Position numbers and translations under genes: made by a program
In this document: positions 30,661 through 44,400 of the stretch, one piece after another
How the letters are laid out: each line of letters opens with the position of its first letter
Position numbering within the stretch: position 1 is the first letter of the stretch
Assembly: GCA_017163975.1 (NCBI GenBank)
Contig: JAFFSR010000397.1
Span: forward strand, 1,369,501-1,433,500
Length of the DNA stretch: 64,000 bases
Source: Anastatus disparis
Taxonomy: Eukaryota > Arthropoda > Insecta > Hymenoptera > Eupelmidae
Direction: 5' to 3'
The notes under the pieces: generated by a model
The model's input: only the letters and a program-made list of their open reading frames with translations
Database searches by the model: none
What the model was told of the DNA's origin: nothing

Positions 30661-31701
30661 AGTTGAAGCAATTCAGATAATTGCCATTTTCGTCTCATAC
30701 AAATGTAAAGATTTTAAAGTTTGAGAATCAGGTTGAAGTATACTAAGAAATAAATTATCTGATACAAGTAAACCCTCAACGTCTTTTAAATATTTTTAAC
30801 TAGTTATAAAGTCTTTAGTCTTTCTAAATCTTTCACAAAACTGATTTTACTGAATGAAGTTTTATCATGAGAGAAACAAAGACAGTAATAACTAAATGAA
30901 ACCCAGTCAGCTCACACGAGAGCGTGCTAAAATTTTCACACTTAACTTGCGCAAGCAATGGAATTTTTGAAATTTCAGCACTTTTCCTTTTGAAACAAGT
31001 TCCAAATAAAAATGTTTATTATAATCAATTTATAATTAATTTTTATAATTAAAGTAAAAAAACTACAATTTATTAAAGAAGCACATATATTTTAAATATA
31101 AGTATAATTAGAAAAAAATATATTTATTACGTGAAAAGATATAATCTAAAAATTAAATGAACGTATATATATTTGTATTTTTATAGATGGATGAAATAAA
31201 AAAACAAAAAATTAAAGTTGGTTTTAATGAAAATATAGAAGATTCATTTTATTTTCCATTTATGATAAACATTTCTAATTGAAGTTAAAAAATCTGCATT
31301 ATACTAATAAATAGTCATATTTATTGTAAATGTAATCTGATTACATTTACATTGTTTAGATTATAAATTCAATTTTCAATTTATATTCTAGTCCGTAATA
31401 ATATATTTTTTCTAATCACATTTAAATTTTAAAATATACATGCCTTTTCAGTAAATTGTAGATTTTTTTTCTTAAATAATAAAAATTGATTATAAATTGA
31501 TGATGAAAAACATTTTTACAAAAATCTCAAGGTCATTTCAAAAAGAAATAAAATTTTTAAGGTTTGCTCTCTCATATTCTCTTATGATTATACTCTCTTA
31601 TGAGCTTACTGGGCTTCCATAGATTTTAAAAATATTCTACGTGTTTTAATGTCCGTAGCCTTTCATCGTGCAACGCAAGCTGCCATGTATATATACGCTC
31701 G
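30661..31701. other. Intergenic, no gene seen
   Basis: AT-rich, with short direct and inverted words but no recognisable gene or bounded element. Confidence 0.5.
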
Positions 31702-32468
31702 ATCCCTAGCGGAAAAAAATAAATGCAGACAACAGTTAATAACTAAAAATATCAGGAGAATACTAAAGAAAATAGATAAAAACTGAAGAAAACGGAAATT
31801 AACTGTTGAAAAGTGTCGGAATTGAGATAAAGACAACAGTTATCTTCTGATTTCTTCAGATCTCTTCAGTTGTCATCAGTTTTCTACAGTTCTATACAAT
31901 TATCTACAATTATCACTAATTATATTAATTTCTGAACATTTTTTTCCAAATATAAAAGCCATTGAAAAAGTGAAGAAATCTGAAGAAAACTGCAGAAAAC
32001 AGTTATATTCCGAACACACCTGTTGAAAATTGAAGAAATCTGGAGGAAACTGCAGAAAACGGTTATATTCTGAACACAACTGTTGATAAGTGAAGAAAAC
32101 TGTAGACAACAGTTATATTCTAAAGAAAACTGTTGAAAAGTGAAGAAATCTAAAGGAAACTGCAGAAAATAGTAATATTTAGAACATAATTGTTGAAAAG
32201 TGAAAAAATCTAGAGAAAACTAAGGACAACAGTTACATAACGTTTTAAAACGAAGAAAAATTAAGGAAGTTAAACAAAAATTGTGTCTTCTCGCATACAA
32301 AGTAAACAAAACAGAACATTACTAGAGAAAACTGATAATATTGGCAGGTAACTAAAAAAAAAACAGTTATTAACTGTTGTCTTTGTCTTAATTCCGACAT
32401 TTTTCTGCTGTTACCTACTGTTATAAACTGTTTTCTTCAGTTTTCCTCATTTTTTTTCCACTAGGGAT
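31702..32468. mobile_element. ATCCC-ended foldback with internal tandem repeats
   Basis: Ends ATCCCTAGCGGAAAAAAAT and the complement of ATTTTTTTTCCACTAGGGAT. The interior repeats GTTGAAAAGTGAAGAAATCT and CTGCAGAAAACAGTTA about every 70 bases and mirrors itself. A structural relative with ATCCC ends is at 41517-42263. Confidence 0.6.
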
Positions 32469-32639
32469 GATATAAGTAAACAAATAAAAATATATTTATT
32501 GTTATTTAAATACATTAATCGTTTGAAAAAACTGGTAAATTCAAATTTTAATAAAATTATTGTATTTAAAAATATAGCAAAAATATATTATGCACAGGGT
32601 TGCAAATATTTAAATCACTTTGGGCTTTAAATAAATTTT

Positions 32640-33240
32640 AATTCACAAATCCTTTTTGAATTCGTAATTAGAGTTTTATTTAATTAACAATTCCTTTTAA
32701 ATTAATAATTAAAAATATTTTAATTAACAAATCAAAATCTAATCGTGAATTGAAAAGGCTTTAATTAAAAAATCAAAAGGAATTCATAATTAAATAAATT
32801 TCAATTAAGAAATCAAAATGTAATCGTGAATTGAAAGGGCTTTAATTACAAAATCAAAAGGAATTCTTAATTAAATAAATTTCAATTAAGAAATCAAAAT
32901 TTAATCGTGAATTGAAAGGGCTTTAATTCCAAAATCAAAAGGAATCCTTAATTAAATAAATTTCAATTAAGAAATCAAAATGTAATCGTGAATTAAAAGG
33001 CCTTTAATTCCAAAATCAAAAGGAATTCTTAATTGAATAAATTTCAATTGAGAAATCAAAATTTAATCGTGAATTGAAAGGGCTTTAATTCCAAAATCAA
33101 AAGGAATCCTTAATTAAATAAATTTCAATTAAGAAATCAAAATGTAATCGTGAATTGAAAGAGCGTCAGTTATGATTATGCTTTGTGAATTCGAGGGCTT
33201 TAATTAAAAATTCCATAATTCCTTTTTAATTAAACGTTTT
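32640..33240 (+). repeat. 81-bp AT-rich tandem repeat, left terminus
   Basis: About six units of 81 bases; AATCGTGAATTGAAAGGGCT recurs near 32741, 32822, 32903, 32984, 33066 and 33147. The same array is inverted at 60550-61120. Confidence 0.9.
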
Positions 33241-33253
33241 AAAGGAATTTTCA

Positions 33254-34586
<1,333 letters not shown>

Positions 34587-35588
34587 GGTGTCCCATTTTA
34601 ACTTGGACACGTCAATAACTCTGAAAATATAGACTTTTGAAAAAAATGTTTCAAATGAAAGTTGTAGGGTTTCAAGGGGGCATCCAATGGTGACCTTGAT
34701 CGTGACCTTGACCATGACCTTCAAGGTTATTTGAAGGTCAAGTCGGTTTTCTTAAATGGAAAGTCATAATTTTGATACCGAAAATGGAAAGAGCGGAAAA
34801 TTTTACGTCCAAATATGACCTTGGCCATAATCTTTATTATGACCTTCAAGGTCATTTCAAGGTCAAGTCGATTTTCTTAAATGGAAAGCCATAATTTTGA
34901 TCCCGTAAATGGAAAGTGCGGAAAATTTTACATCCACATATGACGTTGACAATGACCTTGACCATGACCTTTAAGGTGACCTTGAGGTCAAGTCAAATTT
35001 TTAATGGAAACCTACACTTTGAACATCGGAACGGTAGAATAACTAAATAAAAATTATTATAAATGTGTCTAGAATAATTGTAAGGTTTTTTCAAAATATC
35101 TACCGGTAATTAACTTCAGCCTCAACCATGGCCGTAAGTTTTTGATTTTTTGAAAATCTTGTCCAAGCGAAACATTTTCAATTCTTAATAAGCAACCTCA
35201 AAAACCCATTAAATTAAATGTGTTACGGGTGATAGCTTCGCACGCATAGTCGAAGCACAAGAACGAAGCAGCGATAGCCGCAACTCAGCATTTTAGGCGA
35301 GATGTGCAGTAGTCGCGGCGACGTGCTAAATAAATAAAAAATAGTAATTAAAAAAAAAGTCACATCGTTCATTTCTACAAATTTGAGCTTTCAGATATTA
35401 TTATACATTTCAGATATTTTTCTGCGTCTCAGAATTGAGATACTTTGTCGCTGTAGATTTGCCTGTGATTCCAAAATTTATTCAATAATAAGACTACTAA
35501 ATACTTATTAGTTTACAGCTTTACTTCTAAAATTATTTCTCTTAAAATTAGAAAATTATCGAAAGTTGTTTTAAAAGTTTCATAAAAA

Positions 35589-36674
35589 ATGGCTAATTAT
35601 TTAGCAAATGATGTGGTTGATATTCTTTTAGTTCTTGGGGAATGTCACAGAAATTACAGAAATGCTTCTCAGCTTTACCGTCAACGTTATCCTGATCATC
35701 GACATCCAGGACCACAACAAATTATAAACATTGAAAGAAGATCGCGTTCAAATGCACTACATCGTCATAGGCGACAAAATCGAGTCCTGAACAATAACGA
35801 CCCTCGTCTACTCGCTATATTGGGTATGATTCATATAAATCCCCATATCAGTCTCCGTCAGATTGAACGAGAATTGGGTATTCCTAGAGCAACAGCACAT
35901 CGACTGCTCCAATTAGTCAGATATCATCCTTACCATATTACTCTTGTTCAAGAATTAAATGACAATGATTGTATATTAAGAGTAAACTTTTGCACATGGG
36001 CACTTAATGAATTAGATCAAGATCCAGATTTCTTCTGGTCTATTTGTTTCTGTGATGAAGCCACATTTCATAGTAACGGCAGCCTTAATCGCCATAACAG
36101 TCACTATTGGTCGCCAGTTAATCCTCACTGGTATAGAGAGGTATTAAATCAGCATCGATGGAGTTTACATGTATGGGCAGGGATAGTTAATGGATCTATG
36201 ATTGGACCACATTTCTTTGAAAGAACTATTAATGGTATGATGTATTTAGATTTTCTTCAAAATCATCTACCTGGTTATTTGGAAGACATCCCATTAGATG
36301 TTCGACAAAGAATGTGGTTTCAACAAGATGGCGCTCCTGCTTACCACGCTGGAATTGTGACAACGTATCTTCGGCAACAATATCATGAACGGCTTATCAT
36401 CCGCAATGGTCCAGTGCCATGGCCTCCAAGATCTCCGGACTTGAATCCTCTTGACTCATACTTTTGGGGATTTGCTAAAGATGCTGTCTACCAGGAAGCT
36501 CCAACAACGAGAAAAAACATGATGCAGAGAATAATAGAAGCTTGTCAATCGGTAACGCAAGAAACTTTGCAACGTGTTATGCGTAACTTTAGGAGGAGAC
36601 TAACATTATGTTTAGAAAATCAGGGTGGACACTTTGAACACCTCATACCAAGAGGTAACGCCAATGACGATTAA
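35589..36674 (+). CDS. Tc1/mariner-superfamily transposase, DD41D, apparently intact
   Basis: 361 aa from ATG 35589. The N-terminal third is helix-turn-helix-like (ISLRQIERELGIPRATAHRL at residues 87-106). The catalytic region has Asp156 in FCDEATFH, Asp247 in WFQQDGAPAYH and Asp289 in SPDLNPLDSYFWG, with 41 residues between the last two. That is more than the 34 of classic Tc1 or mariner, so a DD41D-type branch fits. It cuts and reinserts the element at TA sites. Length is normal for the superfamily, with no stop or frameshift. Flanking terminal repeats are well matched, so the copy may be recent. Confidence 0.9.
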   Translation: MANYLANDVVDILLVLGECHRNYRNASQLYRQRYPDHRHPGPQQIINIERRSRSNALHRHRRQNRVLNNNDPRLLAILGMIHINPHISLRQIERELGIPRATAHRLLQLVRYHPYHITLVQELNDNDCILRVNFCTWALNELDQDPDFFWSICFCDEATFHSNGSLNRHNSHYWSPVNPHWYREVLNQHRWSLHVWAGIVNGSMIGPHFFERTINGMMYLDFLQNHLPGYLEDIPLDVRQRMWFQQDGAPAYHAGIVTTYLRQQYHERLIIRNGPVPWPPRSPDLNPLDSYFWGFAKDAVYQEAPTTRKNMMQRIIEACQSVTQETLQRVMRNFRRRLTLCLENQGGHFEHLIPRGNANDD

Positions 36675-36708
36675 GTAAGATAAATATTTATTTTATCAAA
36701 TGTACATA

Positions 36709-37040
36709 AAAGCGTTGGGAACCTTTATTCCTGACCTTAACTGGTTGGGAACGCTTAGTCCTTACCTTAACTGGTTGGGAACCTTTATTCCTGACCTTAA
36801 CTGGTTGGGAACCTTTATTCCTTACCTTATCTGGTTGGGAACCTTTATTCCTTACCTTAACTGGTTGGGAACCTTATTCCTGACCTTAACTGGTTGGGAA
36901 CGCTTAGTCCTTACCTTAACTGGTTAGGAACCTTTATTTCTTACCTTAACTGGTTGGGAACCTTTATTCCTTACCTTAACTGGTTGGGAACCTTATTCCT
37001 GACCTTAACTGGTTGGGAACGCTTAGTCCTTACTCTTACT
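36709..37040 (+). repeat. 30-bp minisatellite inside the mariner-type element
   Basis: About eleven units of 30 bases containing CCTTAACTGGTTGGGAACC, alternating CTTTATT and GCTTAGT variants. Begins 35 bases after the transposase stop. The 75-aa frame over it is an artefact. Confidence 0.9.
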
Positions 37041-37543
37041 AGTTGGTATCGTGCTATTTCTTACCAAAATTAATTATCAAATTTAATAAGTTATTTAACG
37101 TCAATCATGACCTTAGAAGGTCAAATTTTGTAAATGGTCAAGGACTTATTCAGCTTTAATATTTTCAGAACCTTTCATAGCGGAGTCAAAAATCTAGGGT
37201 TCCACTTAAAAATTCGCCTTAAACTTAAGATGACCTTGAAGATCGTGGGTTTCCATTTAAAAAATCGACTCGACGTTCTAATGACCTTGAAGGTCATGGT
37301 CAAGGTCATATTTGGACGTAAAATTTTCCACTCTTTCCATTTTCGGTATCAAAATTATGACTTTCCATTTAAGAAAACCGACTTGACCTTCAAATAACCT
37401 TGAAGGTCATGGTCAAGGTCACGATCAAGGTCACCATTGGATGCCTTCCTTGAAACCCTACAACTTTCATTTGAAACATTTTTTTCAAAAGTCTATATTT
37501 TCAGAGTTATTGACGTGTCCAAGTTAAAATGGGACACCCTGTA

Positions 37544-37699
37544 TATATATATATACATAAGGGACATTTCATGTAGAATCGCACGTACACACACAGGTTT
37601 ATTCAAGTTTATATGGAACATTTAATTTCAACTCATACGCACACGCACACGCTCACACATACAAACACATATTTAACTTTATATATATATATATATATA
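37544..37699 (+). repeat. Continuation of the left TA minisatellite
   Basis: GGGACATTTCATGTAGAA and GGAACATTTAATTTCAA units with ACACACA words and a (TA)n end, resuming after the mariner insertion. Confidence 0.8.
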
Positions 37700-38716
37700 C
37701 ACGGTGATTCTATACTACTGTATTTCCCTTGACAGGGTGATAGAGGACATCATTCTGAACAAACTTTACATTGTAATTTTTTTTCTATCTCGTATAGTTT
37801 TTAAACTACGGCACTTTAAAGTTACGCTTTTTCAGCCAATCAGAGAGCGTCATTCTAAACGTTCGAAAACAGCAACAAGTGTGTGCCCATTCTGCCCCGG
37901 TAGCAACGAGCTCATTAATCGCCTGCATAGTTACCAAATAAATAAACATTTGTTTGTTACTGTCCCTGACATATAACCCAAAAATAAAAATTTGAGTATT
38001 CTAATGTTTAAAATCGAAGTACGTAATGTTGAATAATAGATGGCAATGCTAGTCTTATAATGAAGATACAATTTGTTGTTCTATTTTATAACTAAATAAA
38101 TGATTTTATTTTAAAACTAATAAATTCAATAAAAATAATAATTTAAAATTTCAAAAATATCAAATTACTAATTAAATAAATTATTGGTGATAATGATTAA
38201 TTATTAATAAATAATTATTATAATTACTAATGGATTATAATGAATAATTTTATTTTGAAATATTTCTGTGAAAATAGTCTTTTGAGCAATATTGCCCTAA
38301 AGAAAAAAAGCATTCAACTTCGGTGTTATTTCGTATACCGAACCGTTTTGTTGACTACTATGATACTTCGATTCATACGAAAAATTCGTTCGGTGTACGA
38401 AATAACACCGATGTTTGATTTTTTTCGTAAGCGTGTTGCAAATATGATAATTCTTAAAATAGCAGGCGTAGAAGTAACGATAATAATTAAATATTCATTT
38501 CTTTCGAATATTTAATAAGATATACTTTTTCTTCTAATTACTTAAAAAAGTTAAGTAACTTCATGATAATATCGTTGTTTTGTGCAAAATAATTTTTTTT
38601 ATGATTACTCTTATTTTAAAAATGGGTACAATCAGATAATTCTATTTAACAGAACATGTTTCAATATGCTTAAGCTTGACAGCGTTATAAAGAGTTTTTG
38701 TTTATAATGACAGTTT

Positions 38717-40079
38717 CTTAAGGTAGCTCCCTTGGATTATACACGTCATGCAGAACATAATTAGAAAATTATTTTTAATTAGCTTTTTCATAAATTTTAT
38801 GCATTGAACGTACAATTACCTAAGAAAGAGATACTTTGGGGTGCAAATAAAAAGTATTTCATAACAATTGCAACCCTAGTCGTGGAGATATTAATAATTC
38901 AAAAAGGAATACAAAAAATGTTCTAAAAACACAAGAAACTTTTTTATTTTTAAAGTGATTAGAACGCAATAAAGCTCATTTTGTGCCTTAAAAAATATCA
39001 GAGGGAGTTACCCACGTAATTTCAGTGATAGTTCTTACAGTTTAAACGTAAATTACAATTGTTTATTAAGGCGACTTCGGATTTTAGGTTAGGTTTTATT
39101 TTTGAGTTTACAAATTACTCTTTCAATATATAAAATTGTTCAGATTTTTTAATTTTTCACCATTCTACGGCTTATAGTAAATGGTGGAAAATTAAAAAAT
39201 CAAAAAATTTATGAACTGAAAGAGTAATTTGTAAACTACAAAATGAAATCAAACCGAACTTCGGTAGTCGCCTTAATACACTTTATAATTTTTTCAAACA
39301 ATTGTAATTTACGTTTTAATTGTAAGCACTATCACTGGAATTCCATGGGTGACTTCCTTTGAAATTTTTTAATGCACAAAATGAGCTTTATTACGTCCCA
39401 ATCACATGAAAAATAAAAAAGTTTCTTGTGTTTTTAGGAAATATTTTGTATCTCTTTTTGAATTATTAATATTTTCGCGACTAGAGTTGCAATTGTTATG
39501 AAATATTTTTTTTCTGCACCCTAAAGTATCTCTTTCTTAGGTAATTGTACACTTGGCGGAAAGGATATTTTTCCGAATGTGTATCTCAAATGGCAGCGCT
39601 GCATATTTTACCACAGACATAAGAAAACTTCGAATTATGCATTGAGTTTCGCATCATGATTATTTTGTTTTTTCTTATAGGTTATTCATGCAAAATTCAA
39701 ATGATAACAACTTAAATATTATTGCCTATATAATTTAAATTCACAATATTAGATTCTATGTGATTATTGAACTAAGAAATAAAAATTTTATTTAATAAAA
39801 TAATAATTCGGATCATGAAAAAAGAAAGTAATATTGTTTGTTTACTAAAATTATGTCATTAAGTAATGAGTAACGATGATGTGAAATTTGCTCTACAATT
39901 TGAAATTGTCTTATGCCTATGGTAAAATATGCAATGTTGCCATTTGAGGTTAACATTCGGAAAAATATCCTTTCCGCCAAGTGTACGTTCAATGCATAAT
40001 GTTTATGAAAAAGCTAATTAAAAATAATTTTCCAATTATGCTCTGCATCACGTGTATAACCCAAGGGATCTACCTTAAG
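38717..40079. mobile_element. Long palindromic element, CTTAAGGT ends, left arm
   Basis: CTTAAGGTAGCTCCCTTGG pairs with the far end, and pairing continues to a centre near 39165. The matching place in the other arm (50325-50695) carries a shorter CTTAAGGTGAT foldback. No coding content. Confidence 0.7.
39551..39982. mobile_element. Foldback nested in the palindrome, GTAC duplication
   Basis: Ends ACTTGGCGGAAAGGATATTT and complement, flanked by GTAC at 39547-39550 and 39983-39986. The opposite arm of the host palindrome reads through the site with a single GTAC. Confidence 0.8.
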
Positions 40080-40239
40080 TTTCACAAATTTTCATTTTTA
40101 TAAAGAATATTTTTTATCAGTAATATATCTATAAATTTCTAAATTAATGTGCTAATAAAATACAACAAATACTAGGATTTATGAAATTTAAAGCCACATT
40201 CTACAAATAATGGTTAACAAAACTTTTTAATGTTGAAAC

Positions 40240-41447
40240 ACTTGAAATATTTTTTTGTATGTAATACGATACGTCATCATCGGAAGTTCGATGTTGGCAA
40301 TTTTTATAATAAAATATTACTTATGTTAAAAGCTCCAAGATTAAATATAGATATTTGTGAATTTTTTTGAGTCAAAGTTAAGTTTTTAGTATTATAAATA
40401 ATTAATTTATTAACTACCACAATGATATAAAGGGTTTTCGATGAAAAGGTATCGAACGTTGATTCTCATCGTCGAAATAATATTTATAAAAATAATTTAT
40501 TTATGAAAAAATCGGTAAACCTTGAATTTAAAATTTTGAAAGCTGATTGTATATACAATAATGGATCTGAAAATAATGTATGAATTCGTTCATTTTTATA
40601 GTCTTAAGAGGATTAAGTAAATAAATCATAATTTTTATAAGTCTATATCACATATCTATGCAGGTATTAAAATATTTTAATTTTTTGCTTATATGTATAT
40701 GCCCTTACAAAAAACCTGCACTTTATCTGCATGTTCTCTGCAGAAGTATCTGATGAAATTTCTTCATTTCCCTGTAGAATTTGTGGCAGCCTGTAGGTAT
40801 ATTATAAAGTTTTTTAGATTTTCTTATTATTATAATTTTGAAAATATTAATAAATTTGTATAAATGAAATTATCGAGACGTGATTTTAACATAGTACTCT
40901 TTGCTCTGGCCTGTGTCACTATCATCTGAGCTATTGTTTCGTTATACTGACTTGATAATAATTCGGTTATAACTAAGAGGTCTAAATAATCGCAAATATT
41001 TAATCATGCTTTTTATCACATGCTAGTGAAAAAAAATTACAGTATAAGCTTAAAATAACAGGTTAGACGGGGTTGTAGAAGAGGAAGTTTCTTAGTAAGT
41101 ATCCCTACTATACGAGTCAAGAATAGTAGCCACATCCATTACCGTATTATCTTAACGTGTGTTACTATTTTCCTCTTTTCCTTTTTTCATTGTCTTTCTC
41201 GTTTTTAACAAAACAATAGCTCAGATGATAGTGAGAAAGACGAGGGAGCCAAGGGTTCTAGGTTCCAATTTTATCTCGGAAATATTTTTTTAATTTTTAT
41301 ATATTTCTAATTTTTTTAATTATTTCTATTTTATAAAATATAATAAACAGAAGACCCAATGAACCCTATGGAAACCTGCAAGTGTCCTAAAACTCGCCAG
41401 GACAACGAGAAAATTTCTACAGATGTTACTACAGACAAGCTATAAAT
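40240..41447. other. AT-rich interior, small foldback, no gene
   Basis: Contains CTATCATCTGAGCTATTGTTT near 40918 and its complement near 41213, enclosing about 290 bases. No other structure recognised. Confidence 0.5.
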
Positions 41448-44400
41448 CAGTTTCTCAAAAAGTCTGGTGAAGAGAGATTCAAAAAGTTTGTCAAAACGTC
41501 TGGCAAAAATCTAGGGATCCCATATGAAAATAATTTTTGTGAGAAATTGTGAATAACTGTTAATAATTGTAATAAACTACCGCAATTGAGACATTAATAA
41601 GAATTAATAACAGTAAAAAACAGTTAATAACAATTAATAATAATTAATAATAGTTATGAACACTAAATAACAATTATTAACTGAAAGTCATGATTATTAA
41701 TAATTATTTATAGTTATTCACATTTATTCACATTTATACACATTTATTAACAGTTACTCACATTTTCCGAAATTTTAGAAATGGTGAATAATTTATTATT
41801 ATTTATACTTATTTATAATTATTTATATTTATTTGCAATTAGTTACAATAAATTATAGTTATTAACACTTTCTTACAGATATTTACAGTTTTTCACATTT
41901 ATTAACAGTTATTAACAGTTTTTCACATTTACAAAATTTTTCGCCTATGTATAAAAAAACGATTATACGTGTGAAAATTTTTGAAAGTGTGAAAAACTGT
42001 TAATAACTGTTAATAAATGTGAATAAATGTGAAAAATTATAAATATTTGTAAATAACTATAAATAACAGTTAATTATTATTATTTACAGTTAATCATTAT
42101 TATTATCTATTCGTAACAATTATTAACTGTTATCAACTGTTATTTACTGTTATTAATGTCTCAATTGCGGTAGTTTATTATAGTTATTAACAGTCATTCA
42201 CATTTTTTCACATTTTGACACAGTTATTAATAGTTATTTACAGAAATTATTTCCATAAGGGATGAGTCTAGAAAAAAGTCTAGCAAAAGTCTAACGAAAA
42301 GTATGGTAAAAAGTCTTGCGTTAAGTCGGGCAAATTTGTTTACTAAGTGTCTATTGAAAATTATTGCATAAAGTATGGCAAAAAGTTTTGAGTGAAGTTT
42401 AGCAATAAGTCTGGAAAAAACCTAGATGAAATGTCTTGCCAGGATTCTGGAAAAAAGTCTTGCTACAATCATGGCTGAATGTATAACAAAATATCTGTCT
42501 GAAATCCTGCCTAAAAGTTTTGCGATAAGTCTAGGAAAAAGTCTAACGGAAAGTCTTGCAAAAAGTCTGATAGAAAGTCTTGCAGAAAGTCTTGCAGAAA
42601 GTCTGGCAAAAAATCTCGCAAAAAGTCTAGCAGAACGTCTTGCGAATAGTCTGGCAACAAGTCTTGCGTAAAGTTTGGCGAAAAGTTTTTCAAAAAGTCT
42701 AATGAAGAGTGTTGCAAAAAGGCTGTCGAAACGTCTGGCAAAAGGTCTGGCAATAAGTCTAGGAAAAAGTCTAGCGAAAATTCTAACAAAAAGTCTGGTG
42801 AAGTCTTGCAGAAAGTCTGGCAAAACGTCGCGCAAAAAATTTAGGAGAACGTCTTGCGAATAGTCTGGCAAAAAGTCTTGCGTGAAGTCTGGCAAAAAGT
42901 TTTTCAAAAAGTCTGGTGGAAAGTTTTACGAAAATCTGTCAAAATATCTGGCAAAAGGTCGGGCAATAAGTCTAAGAACAAGTCTGGCGGAAAGTCTAGC
43001 AAAAAGTCTAGCAGAACGTCTTGCGAATAGTCTGGCAAAATGTTTGATGAAAGTCTAATTTGATAAGTGCCTAATAAAAAGTCAGGCGAATAGTCTGGCA
43101 ACAAGTCTAGCGTAAAGTCTGGCGATAATTTTTTCAATCAGTCTAATAAAGAGTGTTGCGGAAAGTCTGTCCAAACGTAGGGAAAAAGGTCTGGCGATGA
43201 GTCTAGAAAAAAGTCACACGAAAATTCTAACAAAAAGTCTGGTGACAAGTCTTCAGGAAGTCTGGCAAAATATCTTGCAATAAGTCTAGCAAAACGTCTT
43301 GCGAATAGTCTGGAAAAAGTTTTGCGAAGTCTGTTAAAATATCTGGCAAAAGGTCGGGCGATGAGTCTAAGAAAAAGTCTAACGGAAAGTCTAGCAAAAA
43401 GTCTTGTAGAAAGTCTTGCAGGAAGTCTGGCAAAACATCTTGCGTAGAGTCTGGCGAATAGTCTGGCGAAAAGTCTTGCGGAAAGTCTTGCAAAATGTTT
43501 TTCAAAAAGTATGGTGAAAAGTGTTGCTAAAAGTTTGTTGAAACGTCTAGCAAAAGATCTAGCCATGAGTCTAGGAAAAAGTCTGGCGAAAAGTCTAGCA
43601 AAAAGTCTGGCAAAAAGTCTTGCGGAAAGTCTGGCAAAATTCTAACAAAAAGTCTGGTGAAAAGCCTCCAGAAAGTCTGGCAAAATGTCTTGCGTAAAGT
43701 CTGGCAAAAAGTTTTTCGAAAAGTCTGGTGGAAAGTTTTGCGAAAAGTCTGTTAAAATATCTGGCAAAAGGTCGGGCGATGAGTCTAAGAAAAAGTCTAA
43801 CGGAAAGTCTAGCAAAAAGTCTTGTAGAAAGTCTTGCAGGAAGTCTGGCAAAACATCTTGCGTAAAGTCTGGCGATAATTTTTTCAATCAGTCTAATAAA
43901 GAGTGTTGCGGAAAGTCTGTCCAAACGTAGGGAAAAAGGTCTGGCGATGAGTCTAGAAAAAAGTCACACGAAAATTCTAACAAAAAGTCTGGTGACAAGT
44001 CTTCAGGAAGTCTGGCAAAATATCTTGCAATAAGTCTAGCAAAACGTCTTGCGAATAGTCTGGAAAAAGTTTTGCGAAGTCTGTTAAAATATCTGGCAAA
44101 AGGTCGGGCGATGAGTCTAAGAAAAAGTCTAACGGAAAGTCCAGCAAAAAGTCTTGTAGAAAGTCTTGCAGGAAGTCTGGCAAAACATCTTGCGTAGAGT
44201 CTGGCGAATAGTCTGGCGAAAAGTCTTGCGGAAAGTCTTGCAAAATGTTTTTCAAAAAGTATGGTGAAAAGTGTTGCTAAAAGTTTGTTGAAACGTCTAG
44301 CAAAAGATCTAGCCATGAGTCTAGGAAAAAGTCTGGCGAAAAGTCTAGCAAAAAGTCTGGCAAAAAGTCTTGCGGAAAGTCTGGCAAAATTCTAACAAAA

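Larger units (their letters stand above)
34584..37541 (+). mobile_element. Tc1/mariner-type transposon, TA target
   Basis: Ends CAGGGTGTCCCATTTTAACT and its complement, each next to TA. The terminal inverted repeats extend at least 230 bases nearly perfectly. Further in are multiple copies of AAGGTCATGGTCAAGGTCA in both subterminal regions. It carries one transposase gene and a 30-bp minisatellite, and is inserted in the TA minisatellite. Confidence 0.9.
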
